Shown: positions 11,115 through 21,952 of the stretch, piece by piece
Position numbering within the stretch: the stretch's first letter is position 1
Layout: each line of letters begins with the position of its first letter
Assembly: GCA_964017185.1 (NCBI GenBank)
Contig: OZ024880.1
Span: forward strand, 39,770,329-39,834,328
Source of the DNA: Rugalucina vietnamica
Taxonomy: Eukaryota > Mollusca > Bivalvia > Lucinida > Lucinidae
Direction of reading: 5' to 3'
DNA: 64,000 bases
The notes under the pieces: model-generated
The model's database searches: none
Seen by the model: the letters and a program-made list of their open reading frames with translations, nothing else
Told to the model about the DNA's origin: nothing
Program-made: the position numbers and the translations under genes

Positions 11115-11262
11115 ATAAATCAAATGGAACCACAACAAAAGTTGGAACGCATTGGAACGATCAGTTATAAAAAATTACTGGTGGGGGTGGGGGGGGGCGA
11201 GGGGCGGGGGCACAAATCGATTTTACAGGTGCCTACAGGTGCCCTCATCTTCTGCAATTGTT
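11115..11262 (-). mobile_element. retroelement fragment with G-rich insertion
   Basis: GAACCACAACAAAAGT, GGAACGATCAGT, AAAATTACTGG and GATTTTACAGG mark the family's tail. The usual GGCGGGCTTAAACC block has been replaced by a G-rich run at 11181-11211 with at least four G tracts, a potential G-quadruplex on the plus strand. Confidence 0.65.
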
Positions 11263-11695
11263 TTCTGGCTTGATGCTTTTGATGCTTTTCTGGTTTGTGT
11301 TTTTATTTTCGTGTGGTCCGAATCATTTAACCACGTGACTATGACGAACGTTTGCCACCTTGTTGATATCTGATATATAATTATGTTTCTGATCATTGCA
11401 CATATTGTTTATTTCAATTCTTACAAAATTTAATGGTGATATCTATTGACACCTGAACCATGTTACTAAACATAAACCCCTTGTACAATGAAATCAGATT
11501 GACCATTCAACTCACACGGGTCAATTTAGATTTCAAGTTGAAATTGAGACTGTCATGTTATATATATGCTTGAAGGCTGCTGAAAGCTGAACAAGATTGG
11601 AATGGCAGGTCAACGGGGATTAGGTGGGGGTCATACAACAGAAACATGCCACTCAAGCATTATGAATGATTTGAAGAGGCAACAACATGGTAAGT
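11263..11695. other. no identifiable feature
   Basis: This is unremarkable AT-rich sequence between two mobile fragments. I recognise no repeat, RNA or coding domain. Confidence 0.5.
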
Positions 11696-11917
11696 GAGCC
11701 GCTGCATAAGAAAACCAACAATCTGCATATGCAAAAACAAAGACGCAAATCAGCTTCGCGGTGTCAGCTCCTTTGTTTTCGCTACAGGCATAGTACAATC
11801 CCTCTTCTTCCTTCATCCGATATTTCAAGCTTCTAGCTCTATTCTGTGATTGTTCAGCATGATTTGTGTCGGACCTGGACGGAACCACAAATTGTTGATT
11901 TTCTCATGCACAGGCTC
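11696..11917. mobile_element. GAGCC-ended hairpin MITE, diverged
   Basis: Inverted ends GAGCCGCTGCATAAGAAAACC and ...GATTTTCTCATGCACAGGCTC bound a 222-bp copy in reverse orientation relative to 8801-9034. The central hairpin is partly deleted on its right arm. Confidence 0.75.
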
Positions 11918-12305
11918 TAGTTGTAATAAGGATGCAAAACAATTCAAGCTGTGACTTGAGTCTTGTAAACGCTTAAGTTTTTGCTACTTTCCGATATGGT
12001 AAAAATGGTCAAATATGGTCTCTAGCGAATGTTAAGGTAGGCAATGATCAGGAAGTGGCGCAGTCATAAAGAAATTCCCACTCCAAACCCGAGATGGGAA
12101 AAAACTAAATTGACAATTAGGTACTTATCATGTGACTAAGAGAACATATCGTAAGCCGAGTGAGCAGCTATTTCCCAATAAGCAGCCACTCAGTTACCCG
12201 AACTTGACTAAAATAAAACGTACGTTAGCTGCAGACAGCACACAAATTCAAAATCAAAACAGAAAACAATTAGAACTGCATTGGAACGATCAGCTGGAGG
12301 CTTAA

Positions 12306-12526
12306 CTCATTTAAGCCTGGCGTCCCTTTTATGGGACATAGGCAAACAGAATAGCCCCAGATGTGACGCAGCAGAACGCGGCGTCCCATCTAGGGCTATT
12401 CTGTTTGCTTAGAGAATTTTCATCGAAAATTTAGATAACAATAAAAACTCACTCCTAGCACCCCTAAAAATGAAAGTGGACTCGCCCAAATGATAATAAT
12501 GGGAAAATCCATTCGTCAAATATGGG
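12306..12526. mobile_element. TTAA-flanked hairpin MITE (piggyBac-type target)
   Basis: The element is flanked by TTAA at 12302-12305 and 12527-12530. Its ends, CTCATTTAAGCC and the complement of CCCATATTTGACG, are weakly inverted. A perfect 16-bp stem GCAAACAGAATAGCCC (12342-12357) pairs with 12393-12408 around a loop containing GCGGCGTCCCATC. TTAA duplications are the hallmark of the piggyBac superfamily. The hairpin resembles a MITE type I know from bivalve genomes. Confidence 0.85.
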
Positions 12527-12597
12527 TTAAACTAGTCTTACAGGCTCTCTACCTCACTCTCATCTTCTGCAACGGCTCATAACATTTGAGCCGCCTC

Positions 12598-12821
12598 ATG
12601 GGAAAACCAACAATGTGGTTTCCGAACAGGTCCGACACAAACCGGCCTGTACAGTCTCAGAAAAGAGCTAGAAGCTTGAAATTTCGGATTTGAGTAGAAG
12701 AGGAATTCTACTATCCGAGTAGCGAAACCAAAGGCGCTGATCAGCTTCGCGGTTACCGCGAAGCTGATCTGCGTCTTTGTTTTCGCCTATGCAGATTGTT
12801 GGTTTTCCCATGAGGTGGCTC
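12598..12821. mobile_element. GAGCC-ended hairpin MITE, intact
   Basis: The ends are inverted GAGCCGCCTCATGGGAAAACC. Flanking ATTT duplications lie at 12594-12597 and 12822-12825. The central ~60-bp hairpin is centred near 12757. It is inserted into the retroelement tail, so its target can be read directly. Confidence 0.9.
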
Positions 12822-13332
12822 ATTTAGTTAGTTGTCATCGTGGTGAATCTCAAACTAGTCAATGAATCATCAAGGGCAAACTAATAAATTATGATAGCGA
12901 TCATGATGCATCAAAAACGAGAACTCACAGAAACAATAAGCTGCCCGGCGATGCAGATCCCTGGGTGCCGAACAACAGGAGGATGTTGGGACCAAATTTA
13001 ATCAAATGGGTCTTTAGTTAGTATTGGCATTAAATTCCACAATCATGTTCAATAAAGTTAGTACATTTTAGCGAGGACAACCTATAGATTTATGGGAGAG
13101 AGGTAACTTTTAGAACTATGAATACAGGTTCAGATATACCCTCGTACGAATTCCTAGAAAACTTAATTGAATATTATTCACAAGAGAAAAACTAAAATGC
13201 TCCATACGAGACAAACATGAAAACAAATCTCATTTAAATCAAAAGTTTGATCACAGTGGACTTTCAAACGCAAACTGGTACAATCAGAACCAAAGAACCA
13301 ACCTTGACCATCAGGCGGACAAACAACAGAAA

Positions 13333-13495
13333 TTACGGTAAGCCGAGTGAAGAGCATTTTCCCGAAAGGTGATCACGAAAGGCACGAACAGCACAAAACC
13401 GACACAAAAAGATAAAGATCTACAACAGAAGTTCTACATCAGAACGGTCAGTGATATAAAATTACTGGGAATTTAAACCGATTTAACAGGATCCG
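13333..13495 (-). mobile_element. decayed retroelement fragment
   Basis: TACGGTAAGCCGAGTGAAGAGC, CAGCACAAAACC and GTGATATAAAATTACTGG identify the family. The copy has lost its 3' terminus and many positions. Confidence 0.6.
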
Positions 13496-13539
13496 AACGC
13501 TTTTTATGGAATATTGGAATGAATGCTTTTAAAAAATTG

Positions 13540-14285
13540 CAGTCTGTTATGTAATTAATTTTGCATTTTCTATAATTTATTGCTCTGAATCCGTTTAAAG
13601 ATGCCTGTATAGTCTTCCAGAGGGAATAAACACATGTCAATAATACAGGGATATGTCAATCAAAATATAAAAAAACAATAACCGAACACCACTAAAACTA
13701 GTATAAAACATGTCAACCACACGCCGTAGTCACAGGGGTGTAGTTAACAGTCGCGTTATGCAAATGGCTTCATTTGCAATCAAATAAGATGATTATTTAC
13801 TGCCCAAAAATGAAAACATGATACCCGCCTCCAGTTTTATTGGTCTCAGTCCGCAAACTGGAGTGAAATTTGTTCTGAAGTTACTAGTATTATCAGCGTG
13901 CCAGAATAATTTTAATGTTGAAGACCAAATCGATTTTGAAGACCAAATTTGTTCGATTTGGAAATGAATATTTTCATAGGCGGCATTTACATGTTGAAAT
14001 ACACGGTATACGTACATGTGTTTGACAAGCTTGTCTTCAACTGTGTTCAGCCTCTGCTTTATGAGAAATAAAGATTCTGACCAATTTTAAGTCAAAGAAA
14101 ACAACAACAACAAATTATTGATTTGCACAAGCAATCACTCTCTCGGCCTGTATAAAACTTAAGACGACAAAAGACATCAAGTAAAATGCTGCACTGTTTC
14201 ATACACGTGCAATCGGGTGGTTGTCTCTACTTGGCTTTTTCCCCGAAGGCATTCAAGTGGCTGCCATAGTGTATGTATCTGTTTT
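13540..14285 (+). repeat. interspersed repeat A, copy 2
   Basis: The sequence is collinear with 6100-6850 and, inverted, with 35845-36785. It shares AGGGAATAAACACATGT, AACATGTCAACCACACG, TTATGCAAATGGCTTCATT and AAATGCTGCACTG. No coding domain or terminal repeat was found. Confidence 0.7.
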
Positions 14286-14601
14286 GTTTGGGCTCTATTA
14301 TACAAAGCATACAAAGCGTTGAAACGTAATAATGCAGGGATATTTCTCCCGACATTTTTTTTCTAAAAGACTATGGGCGTTCATTCAAAAAGTGTACTTT
14401 TGTGAGATCTTTATCAACACATACATGTAGTATAGAAGGCGGTATACGGTTAGTAAATGAGATTCTTTTTTAGACAAATAAATGATTTACCTTTTTAAGC
14501 AACCATCAAGACACTCCCATCTAGACTGGCACTGTAAGTCAATCTGAAAGAAAGATAGAAAGGGATGAGAGTAAGTAAAAAGCACAGGAACTGTTCTTTA
14601 C

Positions 14602-14748
14602 GAAAAACACACCCATGCAATACACTGAGATTTTTTTCAGCTGTAAAAATTGATAATTCACCAGAAATAAATTTTTTGTTCAAAACATACATTTTATGTT
14701 TTGGATCAAAAATAAGAAAATAAGATTTACCCCTGCAAACCCCAGTTT
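14602..14748. mobile_element. CATYASGAAAAC-ended MITE, remnant
   Basis: CCCATGCAATACAC, GTTTTGGATCAAAAATAAG and CCCCTGCAAACCCCAG are the outer parts of the fold-back MITE described at 27095-27372. The central AACCGCC hairpin is deleted. This remnant is fused to the outer edge of the left duplicon arm at 14750. Confidence 0.6.
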
Positions 14749-14749
14749 C

Positions 14750-15335
14750 TTAATTGTCTGTTGCTTGGCCCACCGGGGTTCAACTTGTGTTTCTCTTTTG
14801 CTCTAGACTTTCAGTAAGTTATTGGGCGCCCAGGGATCTTTATCGTCGGGCAGTTTACTGAATCTGTGAGTCCTCGTTTTTTATTCATCATGGTGGTTAT
14901 TATGATTTATTTGTTTGTCCTTGATGATTCATTGACTAGTTAGAGATTCACCACGATGACCGAACAACTAACTATGTGTTGTGAACCACAGCAGAAGCTG
15001 AAGGGTGAGGTTATGGCCATGTAAAACAAGTTTAAGCCCGCCAGTAATTTTGTATTACTGATCGTTCCAAGGCGATACTTCTGTTGTGGTTCTTATTGTT
15101 TTATGTCTTGGTGTAGAATTTTTGTTCTGTTTGCGCACTATGTGCGTTTTCATATTTTAGTTAGGTTTGGGTAACTGAGTGGCCGCCTATTGTGAAATAG
15201 CTGCTCACTTGGTTTACAATGTGTTTTCTCAGTACAAGTATCTAATTGTCAATTTAGTTTTTCCCACTTCGGTTTTTGTAGTGCGAATTTCTTTCTGATT
15301 GCGCCTTTTCCTGATCATTGCCTACTTGTACATCT
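14750..15335 (+). mobile_element. retroelement 3'-end fragment (left arm)
   Basis: The sense orientation of the family is on the plus strand here: CCCACCGGGGTTCAACTTG at the left, CTGATCATTGCCTACTTGTAC at the 3' end. Similarity to the other arm continues past the usual 3' terminus to about 15830. A frame on the minus strand at 15254-15487 and its counterpart at 30490-30720 stay open despite a 9-bp indel, but neither starts with ATG. Confidence 0.8.
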
Positions 15336-15957
15336 TTCCACAGACTATCAGGGACTGAAATGACCTCCCTGGTTCTCTGATCTCCTCTGCTGAAGTGTCT
15401 GATGACTGTGTGTCCAAGTTCGCATATCTTGTGAGAGCCAGGGACTAATTTTCCTCCTGTCGCGTCCCCCTGGTGATGAATTGTCAATTTTGCGTATCAC
15501 CAGTAAACCATTTAGATTCAGATATCAAAATACATTTTTGTGCGGTTTCGAACCTGAGTAAATACACATGGCAGGTCAAGTTATATTGCTTGTCCTTGGC
15601 TCGTTAGTTTTGCGTTACTCGTAAGAACATATACACATACGCCCGCGTCTTCCAAAACTCAATTATTCGTTTAATGCTAAATTGTGCTGTAATTCTAAAA
15701 AGAAACTCAGAAGTGGGGACCCTGTGTTATTGTTATATTCTATGGGGGGCTTTTCATTTTGCCCACTTATATTATAGCAATAATTATACACTTTACATTT
15801 GATAATTTGAAATAGAAAATTGCCGTTAGTTTTCTTATTTTTGCTTCAAAACATAGATTGTGGGTACACGTTAGAACCGCCTTGGCAAGGCGGTTTCTCA
15901 CGAGTACCCACAATCTATGTTTTGGATCAGAAATAAGAAAAATAAGTATACATTACA

Positions 15958-16031
15958 AGTCTCTATGGCCGTGATTGTTAGGTTCCTGCCTAGAAACCCG
16001 AATTTTGAGGGTTCGAATCCCAGCGTTGCCA
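15958..16031 (+). other. tRNA-like sequence (SINE head or relic)
   Basis: TATGGCCGTGATTG resembles a D arm, and GGGTTCGAATCCC with a following CGTTGCC resembles a T arm and acceptor strand. The 5' side does not pair with CGTTGCC and the anticodon arm is irregular, so this is not a working tRNA. The counterpart in the right arm is 29774-29850 on the opposite strand. Confidence 0.5.
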
Positions 16032-16225
16032 CTTTTTTTAATTATTTTTATTTACAAATTATATTTATATTTTATAAATTATACAACTCATAACAAGGCC
16101 CGATAATTTCATTTCCATGCGAAACCTTCACTTTACAATTGGAAACATAAGAGACCTAACCAGCGAAGGCATGCAGTCTATTACAGCAGCCGCGAATGGG
16201 AAAACTGCGTGCGTCACGTCCTTGG

Positions 16226-16392
16226 TATCAGGAAAACAAGTCCGTGCAATGAAAACCCCCTTAAACTCCACTTTTATATAGTAAAACTGGGGTATGCAGG
16301 GGTATACCCAGTTTTCTTATTTTTGATCCAAAACATACATTGTGGGTACTCGTTAGAACCGCCTCTAAGGTGAACCTACAATCTATGTTTTG

Positions 16393-16430
<38 letters not shown>

Positions 16431-16498
16431 ACTGAAAATTTAAATTTTTACAGCTGAAAAAAAATCTCTATATATTGCATGGGCAAGTTTTCGTAATG
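16226..16498. mobile_element. CATYASGAAAAC-ended MITE, left-arm-specific insertion
   Basis: The copy runs from TATCAGGAAAACAAGTCCG to GGGCAAGTTTTCGTAATG. The right arm has the uninterrupted sequence at the equivalent site (around 29445: GTTCAATAACAAGGACGTG). The central hairpin is replaced by a 42-A tract at 16396-16437. Confidence 0.85.
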
Positions 16499-16829
16499 TT
16501 ATTGAACGGCAATACTGACAAATCGACATTGTCGTTTTGCCGTCGAAGTAATGGGATTCGTTTTTGAGTCCAGTATCACATCCACTGCGCCATGACTGCA
16601 TATATTTGAGGACAGATTAATAAATCTTTTAGCGATACTCTGTTACAAAGGTAGGTAACTACTTTCGTAAAAACCGAAATTTTAACGCGCTTTACCGATT
16701 ACAGTGGACTGGTCCTGGAGGTCATGGCCCACGGGTCAAAATCGCACTATACATCTTCATCTCCTTAAAAGTCCAGTCGCCCGCATAGTGTGTGACCACT
16801 TACCTCTTCGCAAGTGATTGCAATATACA

Positions 16830-16854
16830 AAAATAAATAAATAAATAAATAAAT
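16830..16854 (+). repeat. (AAAT)n microsatellite
   Basis: Six AAAT units occur in the left arm only. The corresponding right-arm sequence near 29100 lacks them, so this is an expansion after the duplication. Confidence 0.85.
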
Positions 16855-17528
16855 CTGGCTAAAATAAGGAAGTAGTCTAATTTCGACCCCACGATGTCCA
16901 CGAGCTAATTAATACTGGCGCACATTTGCGTAATGCACGAGGCTTGAATGCGACATGATTTTTATACCAGTGTGCATTGTGTAATATAATCCCGAGACTG
17001 TCCTATAACGTTTTGAGCAAAAATAGTCGAAAAGGAGTTTTAAAAAGACATTTTTGTCGTAAAAGTGCAAGTTCTGTCCATAAAATGGACGTATCCTAAT
17101 CCCACCGGCCTTATATTGGACCATAGATTGGACTGTGTGGTGATGTTGGCCTTTTTGTATTTTGGCATGTTGCAGATCTTAAGCGCCATTTTTCCTGTAT
17201 TATGCAGATAAATTCTAAATATCAGTCCAAATGGCATCTGAAACCACTAGCCCCTCTGACTGGGTTCGTTGCAATTCTATATCTAAAAAATGCATCTGTT
17301 ATCAGTGTAACAAAATGTCAAAACTTTTGTTTTAATCTCTGAATTCATAAAACTACAATTGCATATAAATGTCAAAGATATTACGATATTACTAAAAGGA
17401 TCTTCTTTCTGCTGAATTTGGAAACAGTTCCGTGCAGCCAATATGACAATGAATTAAGTTTCGACAACATGTGCCTTATGCGCGAGTGTTCAGAAATACG
17501 AGTAAAGCAATGTTGTCACGAACAACCT

Positions 17529-17670
17529 GAGCCGCATCGTGAGAAAACCGGATTTTTGCCTAGGCGAAAACAAAGGCGCAGATCAGCTTCGCGGTAACCG
17601 CGAAGCTGATCAGCGCCTTTGTTTTCGCTACTCGGATAGTACAATTCCTCTTCTACTTAAATCCCTAATG
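17529..17670. mobile_element. GAGCC MITE, left half only
   Basis: GAGCCGCATCGTGAGAAAACC is followed by the full hairpin from GCGAAAACAAAGGCGCAG to its complement, then GATAGTACAATTCCTCTTC. The copy stops at about 17670 without a second end. The right-arm counterpart at 28288-28425 has the same truncation, so the loss predates the duplication. Confidence 0.8.
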
Positions 17671-17944
17671 CATGGTAACTTCGTGCATTTCTTGGCATTC
17701 GAGATTCTCATTAAATTGTTGACAACACGAGGTGCTGCAAGCTAGCAATAATGTCATGTCTTCAGGTTTTCGATTTGTTTCTTCTCAATATTTGCATGAG
17801 CAGTGACTTTTTCTAGCATAAGGTTATCAAGCAAGTGACACGAACATGGGTGAGCGGATTGGAAGAATGAGGGGTTTGCTAAAAGCTCCGTCCAAGTGTG
17901 TTCAGATACCATGAAATTATTATATGGTACAAGGGTTTTTAATT

Positions 17945-18132
17945 TTAGCCGCCGAATCAGAAAACCAACAATTTGCACATGCGAAAACCAAGGTGCAGAT
18001 CAGCTGTGCAGTTACTGCAATTCCTCTTCTACTTGTATCCGAAATGTCAAGCTTCTAGCCTGCTTCTGTGACTGTACAGGCCGGTTTGTGTCGGACCTGG
18101 TCGGAAACTCAAATTGCTGGTTTTCTCACGCG
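17945..18132. mobile_element. GAGCC MITE, left-arm-specific insertion
   Basis: GCCGCCGAATCAGAAAACC and GGTTTTCTCACGCG bound a 190-bp copy with a shortened hairpin. The right arm near 28005 runs straight from the left to the right flanking sequence without it. Confidence 0.75.
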
Positions 18133-18561
18133 AAAAAAAATTACATGTGTCTGGTACATAGTAAAAACACTTTGACCGTGCCGACTTACCTCAGTTTTGT
18201 AAATACTAGAAAATCAGTTTCCTTCATGCTTTAGATATTTTTCCAGTGCCCTGTAAGCACTGGGGTATGTTTTGTTAACCATAATAGAATCGATTTATTG
18301 AAAACATACCCTTTCAACAAATGCGTATCTATACCAAAGGTCAGCCGGCACGGTCAAAGAAATGCACTATATCTACAGACTTGTAGGCTGCAAAAGAAAC
18401 GAATCCGCGACATTTCGTTGAAAATTACATTTGTCGAAAATGTTCCCATGCCCAGACCTTTACCAGAATCCTAGTGGTTGGTGGCTATAAATGTGGTCCT
18501 ATAGGCTAGTATAGTTCAAACATAGTTCAAAATGATAAGTAATGGAAGTAAAATAAAGCAT

Positions 18562-18645
18562 TGTCAGAAGTGGGATTCGAACCCACGCCTGGAGAACCAG
18601 ACTGCGACCTGAACGCAGCGCCTTAGACCACTCGGCCATCCTGAC
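18562..18645 (-). tRNA. tRNA-Leu (CAG), intact
   Basis: Read on the minus strand, the 84-nt gene starts GTCAGGATGGCCGAGTGG and has a Leu-type D arm with GGTCTAAGGCG. The anticodon stem-loop has TTCAGGT, that is anticodon CAG, and a long variable arm CTGGTTCTCCAGG follows. The T arm is TGGGTTCGAATCCCA and the 3' acceptor is TTCTGAC plus discriminator A. The acceptor pairs fully apart from the usual wobble, and internal A and B box promoters are intact. No intron is present and the 3' CCA is not encoded, as expected in eukaryotes. It matches the canonical animal tRNA-Leu(CAG) closely. Confidence 0.96.
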
Positions 18646-19217
18646 TTCGATACATGTTAGAATTGTATGCCTGGTATAGAGTCCTATAGAGGTCTAAAGT
18701 GGGTGGCTTTATTAAAAGCTGCATTGTTCGTTTTCCTTTGTAGGGTAAAATATTACGGTTTGTCGCGCTGTTTACTGAACGTGTAATAATTGATATTTAA
18801 TGAACAGGCGTGATTTACTCGACGTCATGGTAAAACAATAATACATGAAATCGTAATGAATTTTTATTGTTTCATTTGGAGACACAGCTTTCAAGAAAAT
18901 AATTTAAGCACCTGGGACACTTGGCCAGTATATGCTAAATCAACCAGCAGACGCTCCTCATAAAACATGTTATTAATATTGTTAATAATAATCTAGTGGG
19001 ACTGATTCTTTATGATCTTTGAGAGGCTCATCTCGTAACAATGACAATTTATGTGACAAGAAAACATGTAAAATGTATAATTATTGCAATAAATAATAAA
19101 CCGGCAAATTAAATAGTCTCCGTCAGGAGTACGACGACAAAAACTTTGGCCCCTACACATCATTATAACATGTCCGTGTAATGTATAACCCCTTATATCT
19201 ACTTTTATTACAGTAAA

Positions 19218-19460
19218 ACTGGGTGGCCGAAGGTTCTCAGATGAGATTGTAGTATACCCATGCTCTGGCGTCCGTCGTTGTCGTCGTCATTGTCCACAAT
19301 GTTCAAAAATCTTCTTCTCTGAAACCACTGGGCCAATCATGTTTACATCCTTAGGAAGGGGGAACCAAAGTTTTTACAAATGATCCAGGTCACATGACCA
19401 AGATGGTCGCCATGCCTATACATGGTAAAAACCTTAAAAATCTTCTTCTCTGGAACCGGC
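19218..19460 (-). mobile_element. CTCAGGTGAGC-ended element, remnant (left arm)
   Basis: GGTGGCCGAAGGTTCTCAGATGAG, GTCCGTCGTTGTCGTCGTC and AAAAATCTTCTTCTCTG are the reversed right end of the family at 9784-11111. The same remnant in the right arm is at 26430-26640. Confidence 0.7.
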
Positions 19461-19921
19461 GGACCGATTTCAACAAACTTGTGAGTATTCAAGGTCAAGG
19501 TCATTTCTTGACCTCATGGATACAGCGTTAATTAGTGGTCACGAATGGCGCAGAAGGTTGCTCAGTATAAAACATTGCCGTGTTGAAAATCCCATAAGAC
19601 AAAGTTATAAAGGTGGCTTAATGCTTAGCTAGATTGTCTTAAGGAAGACAAATATTGACATACTCAATTCTAAGGTCATTTTTCATTCTGATATATTGCA
19701 ACGGTTCACGCACATTTGTAGCAACTTGTAGATTTGGACAACAAATGGACTCAGCTTGTTGCCTTTAATGTCACAAAAATGAATTCATGAAATTTTATTC
19801 ACGTATTTGTACCCACTTGCCCTTTAAGGTGCAGGCACTGCTTGACTTTTTCAGCATATGTTTTTGTTGTTCAATCGTTCAAGACATGCGATAGTTACAG
19901 GGTGTGATTAACATAATATTA

Positions 19922-20152
19922 TCCGCGACGTGACAAAACCGGGCTTCCGACCAGGTCTGACACAAACCGGCCTGTACAGTCACAGGAAAAGGCTAGAAGC
20001 TTGAAATTTTGGATATATGAAGAAGAGGAAGGAATGGTACTGTGAGCGTCTGCGTAGCAAAACAGAGGCGCTGATCAGCTGTGCTGTTATTGCACATGAT
20101 CTGTGCCTTTGTTTTCGCATCTGCAAAAATACGTTTTTCTCATGACGCGGAT
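19922..20152. mobile_element. GAGCC-type MITE with altered ends (left arm)
   Basis: CCGCGACGTGACAAAACCGGG and an inverted TTTTTCTCATGACGCGG bound a copy of the family. Its hairpin has the variant ACAGAGGCGCTGATCAGCTG. It is present in both arms (25746-25979). A third, diverged copy of the flanking sequence at 32615-32700 lacks it and acts as an empty site. Confidence 0.8.
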
Positions 20153-20361
20153 CAATTTGTACTCTACTGCAGGTGGACATGAAAAGTGGCGCGTGGCAAT
20201 GTGTGTTGAAGGTTCATTATTTCCACCATATTTAACTATAAAGCCATAAGAAAACTTTAATATTGTGTAATAAGCAAGTAACCATACATTTTATATTTAT
20301 TTTATTATTGTCTCACTTCCATATAAATTACATGTAAAATACGAAGTAAAATGAATTATGA

Positions 20362-21952
20362 GAGGTACAAGTAGGCGATGATCAGGAAATGGCGCAATCA
20401 GAAAGATATTCCCACTCCATAAACCGAGGGGTGGGAAAAAATAATATGACACTTAGGTACGTATACCGAGAAAACATATCGTAAGCCGAGTGAGCAGCTA
20501 TTCCCCAATAGGCGGCCACTCAGTTACCTAAACTGAACTAAAAATATAAAAAAAACGTACACAAGGCTCAATTAAACAGCACAACAATCTACTCCAAAAT
20601 ACAAAACAATTAGAACCGCCTTGGAACGATCAGTAATATTAAATTACTTGGGGGGCTTAAACCGGTTTTACAGGCGTCTAACCTCATCCTCATCTTCTGC
20701 AGTGGTTCACAACATTTAGTTAGTTGTTCGGTCTCGTGGTGAATCTCTAGCTAGTCAATGAATCATCAAGGACAAACGAATAAATCATGATAATCACCCA
20801 GATGAATAAAAAACGAGAACTCAACAGATTCAGTAAGCTGCCCGACGGTGGAGATCCCTGGGCGCCGAATAACTTGCTGAAACCCGAAACAAAAGAAAAA
20901 CACCAGTTGAACCCCGGTGGGCCAAGCAACAGACAAGAAGCTCCGGTCCCAACCAACTAAAACGAATAGCTTTATGTCGGAAACATCTGACGCCCGACCC
21001 ACCGGCGTGCAATTAGAGAAGGCAGCATAGTCATCAACCATGATTGGGTTAAAAACTAAGCATGCAGACTGTCATATAACATTCAAGTTATAATCTATAC
21101 AATTGTAACATGTTATGAATTTTCTGAACTGAAAAGAAAAATCATTCCTTCCTATAATTTTCTTAAATTTGTAAACCAAGTCACCATAAAATTCTGGTTC
21201 CGATAGGCCCTCACGTACGTCTTTAGCCCAACCTTAAATTTAGAAATCAACTCATAGTGTTCGCGATAGAATTTAGAAAACGTTTTTCGAAGTTTATGAT
21301 ATCGATAGCCTACATAATTGCACACTCTAGCAAACCTAATAAGTTACGAAATGTATTATACCATACGAAGCATGGCGAGGAACGTCACCATCCAAAAACG
21401 AAAAAAATACTATATCAAAATCAAAGTCATCGCGTTTATCATCAATCTTAAAAGAAACAAATCCATTAGACAGATAGACAGATGTAAATCCAAAAAGGGG
21501 GCTTTGGTATCTGTTGTGTTGGCTTTATTCAACTGTAGTTCAGGTGGATAGATATGATTGACCATGCCTTCAAAATATGGATTGTCAATGTTCAAAAGGT
21601 CATCGAGGTACCTAGAAGTCGAATTAAAGGCCTCGATAACATCAGCTTGATTGTCATGGTTAAGAGAATCCATGAAATCTCTTTCGTAGCAGTGTAAAAA
21701 TAAATCAGCTACGAGAGGGGCGCAATTTTTACCCGTCGGAATTCCAACAATTTGTCTGTATAACTTGGTTCCGAATCTAAGATAAATGTTATCCAGGAGA
21801 TAGGATAAGGCATCGCATACATTCTGACATGCCCAAAGTGTGTATCGACTTTGGACAGAGGAAGTGAAAAAAAAAAGCGTAGAGACTTCTTTAGGCGCAT
21901 CAGGGTCTGGTAAAAATATGAAAGTACGTGGCTTGTCCCAAAAGTCCCGTTA
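20362..21952 (-). mobile_element. Penelope-like retroelement, 3' part with RT and tail
   Basis: Read on the minus strand, the copy runs from a decayed reverse transcriptase (21952-20960) into a ~600-bp non-coding tail that ends CCTACTTGTACCT at 20362. This is the longest copy of the family in the window and the key to the many tail-only fragments. The left duplicon arm ends inside it at 20872. Confidence 0.8.
20960..21952 (-). pseudogene. reverse transcriptase, frameshifted
   Basis: One open frame on the minus strand from about 21952 to 21410 contains the finger/palm region: a GIPTGKNCAP motif at about 21730-21757, the catalytic YLDD at 21599-21610, and FLDL about 45 residues later. A frameshift near 21475 moves the frame, after which KRDDFDFDIV and FLDGDVP can be read. 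Further frameshifts and stops follow until GRASD near 20995. YLDD followed by a PFLD-like motif and a KRDDF segment is the arrangement of Penelope-like RTs. No GIY-YIG endonuclease was seen. The family assignment is inferred from motif layout. It is clearly non-functional. Confidence 0.8.

Larger units (their letters stand above)
12033..12976 (-). mobile_element. retroelement fragment split by two nested MITEs
   Basis: The family's tail runs from the 3' end at 12033 to the TGCCCGGCGATGCAGATCCC block near 12960. It is interrupted at 12306-12526 and at 12598-12821 by two different hairpin elements. Removing each insert and one copy of its target duplication (TTAA, ATTT) restores the uninterrupted family order seen at 20362-20872. 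Confidence 0.85.
14750..20872 (+). repeat. left arm of ~6.1-kb inverted duplication
   Basis: This arm is the reverse complement of 25018-31213. Matched landmarks are the retroelement tail (14750-15335 vs 30632-31213), the hairpin 15845-15935 vs 30075-30165, tRNA-like sequence (15958-16031 vs 29774-29850), the tRNA-Leu (18562-18645 vs 27475-27546), the MITE 19922-20152 vs 25746-25979, and 20160-20872 vs 25018-25740. By eye, the inner ~900 bp are almost identical, while outer blocks carry many substitutions and indels. Arm-specific insertions are listed separately. Confidence 0.9.

Noticed and set aside
15391-15430. Possible hammerhead core (CTGATGA) in the retroelement tail
   Set aside because: No GAAA follows and no stem II or stem I can be drawn.
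15958-16031. Functional tRNA
   Set aside because: The T arm is good, but acceptor strands do not pair and the anticodon arm is irregular in both arm copies.
17539-17745. Open frame with ENKGADQLRGNREADQRLCF, repeated at 28209-28415, 8919-9113 and 23239-23427
   Set aside because: The peptide is the translation of the palindromic centre of the GAGCC MITE. It appears in both orientations and ends at element boundaries.
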